Positions 26,064-35,131 of a stretch of 64,000 nucleotides of DNA are shown one piece after another. Each line of letters opens with the position of its first letter. Position 1 is the stretch's first letter. Source of the DNA: Palsa-295 sp049592615 (GTDB lineage: Bacteria; Acidobacteriota; Terriglobia; Acidiferrales; UBA7541); the NCBI GenBank assembly GCA_049592615.1, contig JBAWGF010000099.1:4171-68170 (forward strand), in the 5' to 3' direction. The notes below the pieces were generated by a model that was given only the letters and a program-made list of their open reading frames with translations, was not told the DNA's origin and made no database searches. The position numbers were made by a program, and so were the translations under genes.

Positions 26064-28504
26064 TCGAGACTGAAATTAAAGTGAATGCGCAGGTCGCGGC
26101 CGAGCACGGCCTTTCCGCCGAAGAGTATTCGCGCATCCAAAAAATTCTCGGCCGCGACCCGAACATCACCGAACTTGGCATCTTCAGCGTGATGTGGAGC
26201 GAGCACTGCTCCTACAAGTCGAGCCGCGTGCATTTGAAGCGGCTGCCAACTCAGGGCGCGCGTGTGGTGCAGGGCCCCGGCGAAAATGCGGGCGTCGTGG
26301 ATATCGGCGACGGCCTCTGCGCCGTGTTCAAAATCGAGTCGCACAACCATCCGAGCTTCGTCGAGCCGTTTCAGGGCGCCGCGACCGGCGTTGGTGGAAT
26401 CCTGCGCGACATTTTCACGATGGGCGCGCGGCCGATCGCCGTCCTCGATTCTCTCCGCTTTGGCCCGATCGTTTCGCCGGTCAATGCGTCCGCTCCTTCG
26501 TCCGGCCAGGGCTCGCGCCGTGTTGGAAACGAAGGTCAGGCCGCGCGGCTTCAGCCTGTGAGCGGTGAAATCGTTGATTCCGAGACGATCGCGCGCAACC
26601 GCAACATCCTCGACGGCGTGGTTCGCGGCATCGGGTTTTACGGCAATTGTTTTGGCGTGCCGACAGTCGGCGGCGAAGTGCAGTTCGAGCCGTGCTATTC
26701 GAATAATCCGCTCGTGAATGCGCTTGCGCTTGGCATTGCGCGCCGCGAAGAGCTTTTCTTCGCGCGCGCTCGCGGCGCGGGCAATCCCGTGATTTACGCC
26801 GGCGCGAAAACCGGGCGCGACGGCATTCACGGCGCTTCGCTGCTCGCCTCCGCCGAGTTCAGCGAGGAATCGCAGCAAAAGCGCCCCAACGTCCAGGTCG
26901 GCGATCCCTTCATGGAAAAGCTGCTCCTCGAAGCGTGCCTCGAAGCGATGCGCACCGGCGCGGTCGTCGCGATTCAGGACATGGGCGCGGCCGGCCTCAC
27001 AAGTTCGAGTTCCGAAATGGCGTCTCGCGGCGGCATGGGCATCGAAATCGAACTCGCGCGCGTTCCGCAGCGCGAAACGGGAATGACGCCGTACGACATC
27101 ATGCTCTCGGAATCGCAGGAGCGCATGTTGCTTGTCGCCGAGCGCGGCCGCGAATCCGAAGTTTTTGCTGTATTTCACAAGTGGGGGCTCGACGCCATCG
27201 AAGTTGGTCGCGTGACGGACGACGGAAAACTACGCGTCCTCAACGGCGGTCGCATCGCCGCGGAAATTCCCGCGCACGCGCTCGCGGAAGAAGGCCCGCG
27301 TTACGAACGCCCCATGGCCGCGCCGAAAACAAACGTGCCGCCGGGCGCGACGCCGGCATTTTCAGGAATTACGCTCGCCCCCGTCGGCGCGGATCTCACC
27401 GGAAATTTTCGCCGCTTGCTCGCCTCACCCGCAATCGCCTCGAAATACTGGATCACGGAGCAATACGATTCGATGGTGCGCACAAACACGCGCGTCGGTC
27501 CGGGCGCGGGCGATGCGGCCGTGCTGCGCTTGAAAGAATCAAAGCGCGCTCTTGCGATTAAGACCGACGGTAATGGCCGGTGGTGCAAACTCGCGTCTCG
27601 CCTCGGCGCGATGCACGCGGTCGCGGAATCCGCGCGCAATGTCGCTTGTACGGGCGCACAACCCATCGCGGCTACGAATTGCCTGAATTTCGGCAATCCC
27701 GAAAAACCCGAGGTGATGTGGCAATTCAGCGAAGCAGTGGACGGCATCGCCGAAGCCTGCCAGGCGCTTCAAATTCCCATCACCGGCGGCAACGTCAGCT
27801 TCTACAACGAGACGCTCGGCAAAGCGATTTATCCGACTCCGATTTTGGGCGTCCTCGGTTTGCTTGAAGACGCGGAAAACGAACTCGGCCTCGCCTTTCG
27901 CAACGAAGGCGATCTCGTCGTCTTGCTCGATGGCTCCGGAAAATTTGCGCAAGCGGCGCGCAGCATGTCGTGGAAATCATCGGCGCAGATGACGAATGCC
28001 GCGGCAGCTCCGCCGGAGGAATTGTGCGCGCTCTCGTCATCCGAATATGCGAAGGCGATGCAAGGCGTCGTCGCCGGCGCGCCCCCTGCCATTGATCTCG
28101 CCGCGGAGAAGCGGCTGATCGAATGCCTCGTCGCGCTGGCGAGTGAACGCCTGATTCTTTCCGCGCACGACGTGAGCGACGGTGGCCTCGCCGTCACGCT
28201 CACGGAATCTTGCTTTGGAAGTGAAGCGCTCTCCGTTGACGTGGCGCTTGAAGGCGACGAACCGACGGAGGCGGCGCTTTTCGGCGAGCGCGGTGCGCGC
28301 GCCGTGGTGTCGCTTTCGTCCACTTCGCTTGCCCGCGTCACTGCGGTTGCGGCACAATACGGAGTCAACTCGCAGCGAATCGGCACTGTCACGCGCGGTG
28401 AATTTCGCATCCAATGTAACGGCAGCATTGCGATTCGGGCGGATGTAGATTCCCTTCGCCGCATGTGGGCGGATTCTTTGGCCACCCTTATGAGTCGCTC
28501 ATGA
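26060..28504 (+). CDS. purL: Phosphoribosylformylglycinamidine synthase, large subunit
   Basis: An 814-residue ATP-dependent FGAM synthase that converts FGAR to FGAM with ammonia from PurQ. Hallmarks include EHCSYKSSRVHLKRLPTQG, KIESHNHPSFVEPFQGAATG, VGGILRDIFTMGARPIAVLD, YGNCFGVPTVGGE, QDMGAAGLTSSSSEMA, TNCLNFGNPEKPEVMWQF and AHDVSDGGLAVTLTE. It is longer than the usual small PurL of about 740 residues. One extra stretch sits around residues 140-175, before the ARNRNILDG block, and another around 635-665, just before SSSEYAKAMQG. Both ends overlap neighbouring unknown genes by four bases. Confidence 0.97.
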   Translation: MIETEIKVNAQVAAEHGLSAEEYSRIQKILGRDPNITELGIFSVMWSEHCSYKSSRVHLKRLPTQGARVVQGPGENAGVVDIGDGLCAVFKIESHNHPSFVEPFQGAATGVGGILRDIFTMGARPIAVLDSLRFGPIVSPVNASAPSSGQGSRRVGNEGQAARLQPVSGEIVDSETIARNRNILDGVVRGIGFYGNCFGVPTVGGEVQFEPCYSNNPLVNALALGIARREELFFARARGAGNPVIYAGAKTGRDGIHGASLLASAEFSEESQQKRPNVQVGDPFMEKLLLEACLEAMRTGAVVAIQDMGAAGLTSSSSEMASRGGMGIEIELARVPQRETGMTPYDIMLSESQERMLLVAERGRESEVFAVFHKWGLDAIEVGRVTDDGKLRVLNGGRIAAEIPAHALAEEGPRYERPMAAPKTNVPPGATPAFSGITLAPVGADLTGNFRRLLASPAIASKYWITEQYDSMVRTNTRVGPGAGDAAVLRLKESKRALAIKTDGNGRWCKLASRLGAMHAVAESARNVACTGAQPIAATNCLNFGNPEKPEVMWQFSEAVDGIAEACQALQIPITGGNVSFYNETLGKAIYPTPILGVLGLLEDAENELGLAFRNEGDLVVLLDGSGKFAQAARSMSWKSSAQMTNAAAAPPEELCALSSSEYAKAMQGVVAGAPPAIDLAAEKRLIECLVALASERLILSAHDVSDGGLAVTLTESCFGSEALSVDVALEGDEPTEAALFGERGARAVVSLSSTSLARVTAVAAQYGVNSQRIGTVTRGEFRIQCNGSIAIRADVDSLRRMWADSLATLMSRS

Positions 28505-28959
28505 ACCGGTTCCTTAAAATCGGGCAGGTGTTCTCGCGAGACTGCTTTTTGTGTTTCGGCGGCGCGATGCTGTTGACCGCATTCGGGAGCATGGCAATCA
28601 ACGTGCCGGACATTCTTAAGCACGACGATTGGCCCCCTCTGGAGATTAAGCAGTTCTTCTCGACCGCTGCGTTTCTTACGATCCATGGTGCCGCTTATCT
28701 TGTCGCGGCGTATGCGCTGTTTAGGAAGAGACGCTGGGGTCCGTATTTCGCTGCGGTTGCGAGCGGGTTAGAAATCGCATTGATGACAGTTACGTGGTCA
28801 GGGGAAACGGTGAAACTGAGGGGTTTTGCGATAATCCTATCGTTCTATGTGGTGCCAATGTTATTGACGTTCGTCTGGGCGCTGGCGGAGTCAGCCCGAC
28901 AGTTGAAAGAACAGAGCACAACTAGGGCCACTGAGGGACGGGGGCATCAAATCGCATGA
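28501..28959 (+). CDS. Four-helix membrane protein embedded between purL and purF
   Basis: 152 residues from an ATG at 28501 that overlaps the purL stop (ATGA). Its own stop overlaps the purF ATG (ATGA). Four hydrophobic segments are seen: about 14-34 (CFLCFGGAMLLTAFGSMAIN), 55-78 (TAAFLTIHGAAYLVAAYALF), 85-103 and 112-135 (FAIILSFYVVPMLLTFVWAL). No family is recognised. Like the ORF between purQ and purL, it has lower-GC codon usage than its pur neighbours. A transport role for purine precursors would be speculation. Confidence 0.72.
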   Translation: MNRFLKIGQVFSRDCFLCFGGAMLLTAFGSMAINVPDILKHDDWPPLEIKQFFSTAAFLTIHGAAYLVAAYALFRKRRWGPYFAAVASGLEIALMTVTWSGETVKLRGFAIILSFYVVPMLLTFVWALAESARQLKEQSTTRATEGRGHQIA

Positions 28960-30368
28960 CGAAAGCGATCCACCTCGACGATGATCATTTTCACGATCAC
29001 TGCGGCGTATTCGGCGCGTTCGGCCACGCCGAAGCCGCGAAGATGACGTATCTCGGTCTGTACGCGCTCCAACATCGCGGCCAGGAATCGGCCGGAATCG
29101 CTTCGACCGACAGCGCGGACCTTTTCGTCCACAAATCGATGGGACACGTGCAGGAAATCTTCACGCCCGAAGTGATTGCGCGGCTGCCGGGCGCGGCCGC
29201 GATCGGCCACACGCGCTATTCCACTGCGGGCGATACGACGCTCATGAACGCGCAGCCGGTGGTGATCGACTGCAACAAAGGGAAGATCGCGCTTGCGCAC
29301 AACGGAAATCTAACCAACGCGCTCGAAGTTCGCCGGCGCCTCGAACATCGCGGTTCGATCTTCCAGACCACGAGCGATACCGAAGTAATCGTGCATCTCA
29401 TCGCGCGCAGCAACGCGCGAAATCTCTCCGGCGCGATCGCCGACGCGCTCAATCAAGTCGAAGGCGCCTACTCGCTTGTCCTCCTGACGCGCGATGAAAT
29501 CTATGCCATCCGCGATCCGCGCGGCTTCCGTCCTCTCATCCTGGGCCGCCTCGACGATGCGTGGTTCGTGGCTTCGGAAACCTGCGCGTTCGATTTGATC
29601 GACGCGGAATACGTCCGCGAAATCGAGCCGGGCGAAATGGTGCGCATTTCGCGCGGCGGCGTCGAATCGATCCGCTTCGCGCCTGAGAAGCCGCACCAGT
29701 ACTGCATCTTCGAGCACGTCTATTTTTCGCGGCCGGACAGCCTGGTCTTCGGCCGTCCGGTGAATCAAAGCCGCGAGCGGCTCGGGCGATTGCTCGCGCG
29801 CGAGCACCCCGTCGAAGCGGATATCGTCGCGCCGGTGCCGGATTCGGGCGTGCCCGCGGCGGTGGGTTACGCGGCGGAGTCCCGCATTCCGTTCCGCATG
29901 GCCCTGATCCGCAACCACTACATCGGCCGCACGTTCATCGAACCCGAGCAGGCCATCCGCGATTTCGGAGTGAAGCTGAAATTAAATCCGGTACGTCGAA
30001 TGTTGGAGGGGCAGCGCGTGATTCTTGTGGACGATTCGATTGTGCGCGGAACGACGAGCCGCAAAATCGTCCGCCTCGTGCGCGAAGCCGGCGCCACCGA
30101 AGTCCACGTGCGCATCAGTTGCCCGCCGACGATTTCGCCTTGCTATTATGGAGTGGATACGCCGCGGCGAGAGGAATTGATCGCCGCGCAGAAGCCCGTC
30201 GAGGAAATCCGGCAGTTCCTCGGCGCTGATTCGCTCGGGTATCTTTCGCTCGAGTCCATGCGGACGGCGATCGAAGACACCGAAGGAAAATTTTGCACGT
30301 CGTGCTACACCGGCAGCTATCCGACTGAGCTGGTGCAACTCGAAGTGGAGGCTCATCGTGAAAGCTGA
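28956..30368 (+). CDS. purF: Amidophosphoribosyltransferase
   Basis: 470 residues. It catalyses the first committed purine step, PRPP plus glutamine to 5-phosphoribosylamine. A short His/Asp-rich propeptide (MTKAIHLDDDHFHDH) precedes the Ntn nucleophile Cys16 in HCGVFGAFGH; cleavage would expose the Cys. The glutaminase domain includes LQHRGQESAGIAS and GHTRYSTAGDTTLMNAQP. The phosphoribosyltransferase domain carries the PRPP-binding VILVDDSIVRGTTSRKIV. CxxC and other Cys residues near the C-terminus (CPPTISPCYYG, FCTSCYTG) suggest the Fe-S cluster type found in Bacillus. lepB overlaps its end by 11 bases. Confidence 0.97.
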   Translation: MTKAIHLDDDHFHDHCGVFGAFGHAEAAKMTYLGLYALQHRGQESAGIASTDSADLFVHKSMGHVQEIFTPEVIARLPGAAAIGHTRYSTAGDTTLMNAQPVVIDCNKGKIALAHNGNLTNALEVRRRLEHRGSIFQTTSDTEVIVHLIARSNARNLSGAIADALNQVEGAYSLVLLTRDEIYAIRDPRGFRPLILGRLDDAWFVASETCAFDLIDAEYVREIEPGEMVRISRGGVESIRFAPEKPHQYCIFEHVYFSRPDSLVFGRPVNQSRERLGRLLAREHPVEADIVAPVPDSGVPAAVGYAAESRIPFRMALIRNHYIGRTFIEPEQAIRDFGVKLKLNPVRRMLEGQRVILVDDSIVRGTTSRKIVRLVREAGATEVHVRISCPPTISPCYYGVDTPRREELIAAQKPVEEIRQFLGADSLGYLSLESMRTAIEDTEGKFCTSCYTGSYPTELVQLEVEAHRES

Positions 30369-31071
30369 AGTGGAAGAAGCTGCCGCGGCCGGCGAAAAAG
30401 AAAAAAAGAGCGCGCCCAAGCAGGATTCGCTCGGAAACAAAATCTGGCGCGAGGTGCTTTCCTGGTTCTGGGTGATTGTGGCGTTCCTGCTGATTGAGGG
30501 AACGCTCGTGCAGGCGCGTGTGATCCCGAGCGGCTCGATGGAACGCACCGTCCTGATCGGCGATCACCTGATTGTCAGCCGCATCGGGTACGACGCGGGC
30601 ATCCCTTTCACCGATTATCATGTCCCGCTGTGGCGCGACCCGAAGCGCCAGCAGATTATCGTCTTCCGCGCTCCGCTGCCGGGCAATCCGGATTTCATCA
30701 AGCGCGTCATCGGCCTGCCGGGGGATACGATTGAAATCAAGCACGGCGTCGTCTATATAAACGGAAACCCGCTTTCGGAGCCGTACCGCGAGGAGGAGCC
30801 TAATCCGTCGGAATTTCGGGCCACGATCCACGTCCCGCCGGGAAAATATTTTATGATGGGCGACAACCGCGAAAATTCTTACGACAGCCGCTACTGGGGT
30901 TTCGTCCCGCGCGAAAATATTATCGGCGCGCCCCTGATGATTTATATGTCCATTGATGCGCCGGAACAAGTGTGGGAGCCGGGCCACGTGGGCGAGCGCT
31001 TCGCCACCTATATCAACGCGGTGATCCACCCGCGTGAGGTGCGCTGGAACCGGCTGTTCCATACATTTTAA
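30358..31071 (+). CDS. lepB: Signal peptidase I
   Basis: 237 residues from a GTG at 30358 inside the end of purF. A Lys-rich N-terminus is followed by one membrane helix (about 30-50, REVLSWFWVIVAFLLIEGTL) and the periplasmic Ser-Lys protease domain. The catalytic Ser60 lies in VIPSGSMERT and Lys115 in NPDFIKRVIGLPGD. GDNRENSYDSRYWGFVPREN is the conserved box E. It removes signal peptides from the many exported proteins encoded here. Its place inside a purine operon is unusual but probably reflects simple co-transcription. Confidence 0.96.
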   Translation: MKAEVEEAAAAGEKEKKSAPKQDSLGNKIWREVLSWFWVIVAFLLIEGTLVQARVIPSGSMERTVLIGDHLIVSRIGYDAGIPFTDYHVPLWRDPKRQQIIVFRAPLPGNPDFIKRVIGLPGDTIEIKHGVVYINGNPLSEPYREEEPNPSEFRATIHVPPGKYFMMGDNRENSYDSRYWGFVPRENIIGAPLMIYMSIDAPEQVWEPGHVGERFATYINAVIHPREVRWNRLFHTF

Positions 31072-31110
31072 TTTTTTTTCGCGTCCCCTTCAGAGAGCGG
31101 GTCCTCAGCC

Positions 31111-32157
31111 ATGCGGTATTCCGATGCGGGCGTCAACATCTCCGTCGCCGACCAGGCCAAGCGGCGCATCGCCGCGCTGGCGGGAAAAACGTTTCGCCGC
31201 GGCGTGCTTGCGCCGATCGGCGGCTTCGGCGCGCTTTTTCAACTCGACCGCAAGCGCTGGCGCGATCCGATTCTGGTCGCGAGCGCCGATGGCGTCGGCA
31301 CAAAGCTGAAGATCGCCTTTGCCACCGGCATTCACACCACCGTCGGCGCCGACATCCTGAACCATTGCGTGAACGACATCCTCACACAGGGCGCCGAGCC
31401 GCTCTTCTTTCTCGACTATCTCGCCATGGGGAAAATAGATACTCGCGTGGTCGAGCAAGTGATCGAAGGAATGAGCCGCGCGGCAAAAAAGGCAGGTTGT
31501 TCGCTCATTGGCGGTGAGACGGCCGAGATGCCCGATTTCTATGCGCCCGGCGAATACGATCTCGCTGGATTCATCGTCGGCGCGGTCGAGCGGAAAAAGC
31601 AGCTCGATCCGCGCCACGTGCGCCCCGGCGACGTGCTCCTCGCGCTCCCTTCGAGCGGCCTGCACACAAACGGCTACTCGCTCACGCGCAAACTTGTCTT
31701 CGACGTTGCTCGCCTTGAGCCGGACGCCTACGTTGCCGAGATTGGAAACAAAATCGGCGCCGAACTTCTGAAACCCCACCGCGCTTACTGGCCGCTGCTG
31801 AAAAACGTTCTCGCGCGAGGATGGATATCTTCGATGGCTCACATCACCGGCGGCGGCATCACCGGCAATCTGCCTCGCGCCCTTCCGCGAAATGCCCAGG
31901 CCGTCGTCGAACTAGGCTCGTGGCCCGTGCTGCCGATCTTTCGCTATCTGGCGCAGCTCGGATCGATTGAGCCGGAAGAGCTCCTGGGGACGTTCAACCT
32001 CGGCGTGGGGATGATTCTGATTGTCCCACCGAAACATGTAGGACGCGTGGAAGCGGAATTGAAGCGGCGGCGCGAGAAATTTTATTTAATCGGCCGCATC
32101 GAGCGCGCCGCGCACCGAGCTCCCCGCGTCGCCTATTCCGGCAAACTTCCTCTTTAG
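31111..32157 (+). CDS. purM: Phosphoribosylformylglycinamidine cyclo-ligase (AIR synthase)
   Basis: 348 residues. It converts FGAM to AIR with ATP. Conserved blocks: YSDAGVNISVADQAKRRIAA, ADGVGTKLKIAF, GADILNHCVNDILTQGAEPL, GCSLIGGETAEMPDFY, PSSGLHTNGYSL and HITGGGITGNLPRALP. It follows lepB by 39 nt and ends convergently with a SnoaL-type lipoprotein gene, the two stop codons overlapping. That gene interrupts the same-strand pur run before purN. Confidence 0.97.
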   Translation: MRYSDAGVNISVADQAKRRIAALAGKTFRRGVLAPIGGFGALFQLDRKRWRDPILVASADGVGTKLKIAFATGIHTTVGADILNHCVNDILTQGAEPLFFLDYLAMGKIDTRVVEQVIEGMSRAAKKAGCSLIGGETAEMPDFYAPGEYDLAGFIVGAVERKKQLDPRHVRPGDVLLALPSSGLHTNGYSLTRKLVFDVARLEPDAYVAEIGNKIGAELLKPHRAYWPLLKNVLARGWISSMAHITGGGITGNLPRALPRNAQAVVELGSWPVLPIFRYLAQLGSIEPEELLGTFNLGVGMILIVPPKHVGRVEAELKRRREKFYLIGRIERAAHRAPRVAYSGKLPL

Positions 32158-32702
32158 CGGCGCCTTCTTTTTTTGTGCGCGGCGGGTTTTCGCTGTGCCG
32201 GTGGCGGTTGCGGGGCCGCGTCGCGGTTGTCCATATCGACAGCGACTTTCCACGATTGATCGGCCTGCTTCTTCCAGATGACCAGATACTTGCCTTTTTC
32301 GTCGTTGATCTTTCCCCTTTTGTCCGTCGTCGCGAAATCGTACGTTCCGTATTCGTAGGCGATGTCGCCCGAGCGCGCGACCTCGACGCCCGTGGTCGCA
32401 AAGCTGAGCCCCGGTCCCTGCTGAGCCAGCATTTCGGCCCAGCCCTTGCGGATATTTTCCTTTCCGCGAACCAGCGGAGAATTCTGAGACATCGAGATGG
32501 CGTCGCTGGTATAGACCGCAACTGTCTTGTCCACATCCCTCGCCACCGAAGCCTTGCTCCACGCGGCGGAAGCGGCGCGAATCGCGGCTTCATCGGCCGC
32601 GCGCGTGTCGAGCGGCGGCGCGGGCTGCTTCGAGCAGGCCGTGACGAAGCTGGTGACGAAGAGTGCGCTGAGTAAAAGAAGCGTTGAACTGGAACGCGAC
32701 AT
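32154..32702 (-). CDS. SnoaL/DUF4440-like putative lipoprotein
   Basis: 182 residues from an ATG at 32702 with GGGGGAA upstream; a slightly longer start at 32717 is possible. The N-terminus STLLLLSALFVTSFVTACSK looks like a lipoprotein signal with Cys in a weak lipobox (VTAC). The NTF2-like domain follows (ADEAAIRAASAAWSKASVAR, DVDKTVAVYTSDAISM, IRKGWAEMLAQQGPGL, YLVIWKKQADQSWKVAVD). The C-terminus is Pro/Lys/Arg-rich (KPAAHKKRRRR). The ligand or reaction is unknown. It is the only minus-strand gene inside the purine cluster. Confidence 0.82.
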   Translation of the reverse strand: MSRSSSTLLLLSALFVTSFVTACSKQPAPPLDTRAADEAAIRAASAAWSKASVARDVDKTVAVYTSDAISMSQNSPLVRGKENIRKGWAEMLAQQGPGLSFATTGVEVARSGDIAYEYGTYDFATTDKRGKINDEKGKYLVIWKKQADQSWKVAVDMDNRDAAPQPPPAQRKPAAHKKRRRR

Positions 32703-32819
32703 TGGAATTTCCCCCATGTGTTTGAATTTTTTGCAGAAGAAAAGATGACGCGGTCAAGCGGCCGTGTCAAGCACAGTCCGGCGCTACAAGACCGCGCGGA
32801 ACTGTGCTAACTTCGGGCG

Positions 32820-33443
32820 GTGAAGAAGAAACGCATCGGCGTATTGCTGTCCGGGCGCGGCTCGAATTTCGAAGCGCTGGCGGAAAGCATCGCCACGGGA
32901 CGCATTCCGAACGCCGAAATCGCAATCGTGCTGAGCAATCGGGAGGGAGCGCCGGGAATCGAAAAGGCCCGCGCGAGAGGTCTCGAGGCGCGCGTGATTC
33001 CTTCGAAGGGGCTCGAGCGCGAGGCGTACGACAAATTGGTTGTCGCCGCTTTGCAGGAGAAGGAAGTTGATCTCGTCTGCCTCGCAGGATACATGCGGCT
33101 GCTTTCGCCTCATTTCGTGTCGGCGTTTCGGAACCGCATTTTGAATATTCATCCGTCGCTGCTGCCCGCGTTTCCCGGGCTCGAAGCGCAACGGCAGGCA
33201 TTCGAGCACGGGGTGAAATTTTCCGGGTGCACGGTGCATTTCGTGGACGAAAATTTGGACGCCGGCCCGATTATCATGCAGGGCGTCGTTCCGATTGAAG
33301 ACCGCGACACGCCGGAAACGGTTTCCGAGCGCATCCTGCGCGAGGAGCACCGCATTTATTCCGAGTCGGTGCGGATCGTGCTCGAAGGGCGCTATCGCGT
33401 GGAAGGGCGCCGCGTTTTGACGAGTTTGGAGAAGAAATCGTGA
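32820..33443 (+). CDS. purN: Phosphoribosylglycinamide formyltransferase
   Basis: 207 residues from a GTG at 32820. It transfers formyl from 10-formyl-THF to GAR. Hallmarks are RIGVLLSGRGSNFEALAES, LAGYMRLLSPHFVSAFRNRI, NIHPSLLPAFPGLEAQRQA (catalytic Asn/His) and HFVDENLDAGPIIMQ (catalytic Asp). Its TGA overlaps the GTG start of tyrS (GTGA), so purine synthesis and tyrosyl-tRNA synthesis are translationally coupled here. Confidence 0.96.
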   Translation: MKKKRIGVLLSGRGSNFEALAESIATGRIPNAEIAIVLSNREGAPGIEKARARGLEARVIPSKGLEREAYDKLVVAALQEKEVDLVCLAGYMRLLSPHFVSAFRNRILNIHPSLLPAFPGLEAQRQAFEHGVKFSGCTVHFVDENLDAGPIIMQGVVPIEDRDTPETVSERILREEHRIYSESVRIVLEGRYRVEGRRVLTSLEKKS

Positions 33444-34672
33444 CGGTGCAAAGATTCAAGCCTGTCGAAGATCAGCTTGAGGTCCTGCGCAAGGGCGTGG
33501 CGGAGGTAATTCGCGAGGACGAGCTGAAGGCGAAGCTTGAAAAGTCGGCAAAGGAGCGCAAGCCCCTGCGCGTGTACCTCGGCGTGGATCCCACGGCGCC
33601 CGATATTCACCTGGGCCACACCGTGGTCCTCCGGAAGCTCAAACAATTTCAGGATTTGGGCCACACCTCAATTTTTCTGATCGGCGATTTCTCCGCGATG
33701 ATCGGCGACCCCACCGGACAATCAGAAACGCGCCCTCCGCTGACGCGGGAAAAAGTGGAACAAAATGCGGAGACGTATCTCAAGCAAGTCTTCAAAATCC
33801 TCGACAAGAAAAAAACCGAGGTGCGCTTCAACAGCGAGTGGCTTGGAAAAATGAACGCCGTCGATGTCGTGCGCCTCTGTTCGCACTACCGCCTGGCGCG
33901 GATGCTCGAGCGGGAGGATTTTCGTTCGCGCCTCGACAAGAATCATCCGATTTCCGTTCATGAGCTCCTCTATCCGTTGCTCACGGCTTACGACGCGGTC
34001 TCGCTCCAGTCCGACATCGAACTGGGAGCGACTGAACAGAAATTCAATCTGCTGGTGCACCGCGAAATCCAGCGCGAATACGGGCTGCCTTCTCAGGTCA
34101 TAATGACGATGCCGATTCTCGTCGGGCTTGATGGCGAGAGAAAGATGTCGAAGAGCCTCGGCAACTACATCGGAATCACGGAAGCGCCCGGCGAGATGTT
34201 CGGAAAGATCATGTCGGTGTCGGACGAGCTGATGTGGTCGTATTATGAGCTGCTGACGGATTTTCCGTCGCCTGCCATCGTGCGGCTGCGCGAAGAGGTT
34301 CGCATCGGCGTCCTGCATCCGATGGACGCAAAGATGCAACTCGCGCACACGATCATTGCCGGCTTTCACGGCGAAGAGGCTGCGCGAAAAGCCGCGGAGG
34401 AATTCCGGCTGGTCTTCCGCGACCGGCAAGCCCCCACCGACATCCCGGAATTGAGACTCTCGTACGGCACGCGGCCGCTGCACGCAGTTCTGACGGAGGC
34501 GGGTCTCGCGAGTTCCCGGAGCGACGCGGAACGGCTCATCAAACAGGGCGCCGTCGAGGTAAATGGAAAAGTCGAGAAAGATGTCAAGCGCGTGGTCGTG
34601 CTGAATCCCGGCGATCTTCTGCCGCTGCGCGTAGGAAAGAAGAGATTTCTGCGCGTGATCGGCGCTTCGTAG
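33440..34672 (+). CDS. tyrS: Tyrosyl-tRNA synthetase
   Basis: A 410-residue class-I synthetase. The HIGH motif appears as HLGH in DPTAPDIHLGHTVVLRKL and the KMSKS motif is intact in DGERKMSKSLGNYIG. The C-terminal S4 RNA-binding domain covers about residues 345-405 (GLASSRSDAERLIKQGAVEV). The first 40 residues are helical. Sequence style (short insert, no bacterial TyrRS-C domain seen) suits the TyrZ-like branch. Start is the GTG that overlaps purN. Confidence 0.96.
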   Translation: MTVQRFKPVEDQLEVLRKGVAEVIREDELKAKLEKSAKERKPLRVYLGVDPTAPDIHLGHTVVLRKLKQFQDLGHTSIFLIGDFSAMIGDPTGQSETRPPLTREKVEQNAETYLKQVFKILDKKKTEVRFNSEWLGKMNAVDVVRLCSHYRLARMLEREDFRSRLDKNHPISVHELLYPLLTAYDAVSLQSDIELGATEQKFNLLVHREIQREYGLPSQVIMTMPILVGLDGERKMSKSLGNYIGITEAPGEMFGKIMSVSDELMWSYYELLTDFPSPAIVRLREEVRIGVLHPMDAKMQLAHTIIAGFHGEEAARKAAEEFRLVFRDRQAPTDIPELRLSYGTRPLHAVLTEAGLASSRSDAERLIKQGAVEVNGKVEKDVKRVVVLNPGDLLPLRVGKKRFLRVIGAS

Positions 34673-34675
34673 CGG

Positions 34676-35125
34676 TCAGCGCGTCCCGACGAGTTTCTGA
34701 AGGCGTTTGAGCCAGGCGCGATCGCGCATGGCAACCGCATGACGAGTCAGGCAGCGGTCCACGATTCTCCCGAGGCGCCCCGGCATTTCATACCGATCCT
34801 GCATCACAAGGCGCGTTGCGCCCGCCATCTTGTGAAGCTCCCAGCGCTGCATGCCGCGCACGCCGTAAATATCCTGAAATTGCCACTCGAGCAGGCGGTT
34901 CCAATCATACGCGGTGATGACGACGGTCAAGATGACTTCGCGCTTCTGGAGTTTTCCCGTGATTCGCCCTTTCTGTCCGACAGCGAAGTCTGCGGCGCCT
35001 CCCTGCACCTCGAAGCAGGGGTCCATTTCCGTGCCATACCACAGTGGCATGCGTTGCGGCACGAAAAAAACGAAGACCTCGTTCGGTGGAAAAGTGAAAT
35101 CAACGGAGACGGTGAGGTCCGCCAT
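34676..35125 (-). CDS. SRPBCC/START-like domain protein
   Basis: A 149-residue single-domain protein. ADLTVSVDFTFPPNEVFVFF at the start, the middle strands and the C-terminal helix (HAVAMRDRAWLKRLQKLVGT) fit the helix-grip fold of the polyketide-cyclase/START-like group, which binds hydrophobic ligands in a deep cavity. The ligand is unknown. It lies six nt downstream of a PAS-phosphatase gene on the same strand and ends against tyrS. Confidence 0.82.
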   Translation of the reverse strand: MADLTVSVDFTFPPNEVFVFFVPQRMPLWYGTEMDPCFEVQGGAADFAVGQKGRITGKLQKREVILTVVITAYDWNRLLEWQFQDIYGVRGMQRWELHKMAGATRLVMQDRYEMPGRLGRIVDRCLTRHAVAMRDRAWLKRLQKLVGTR

Positions 35126-35131
35126 GACGGC

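Noticed and set aside
25946..27178. A 410-codon minus-strand frame opposite purL
   Set aside because: Shadow frame; purL on the plus strand has all family motifs.
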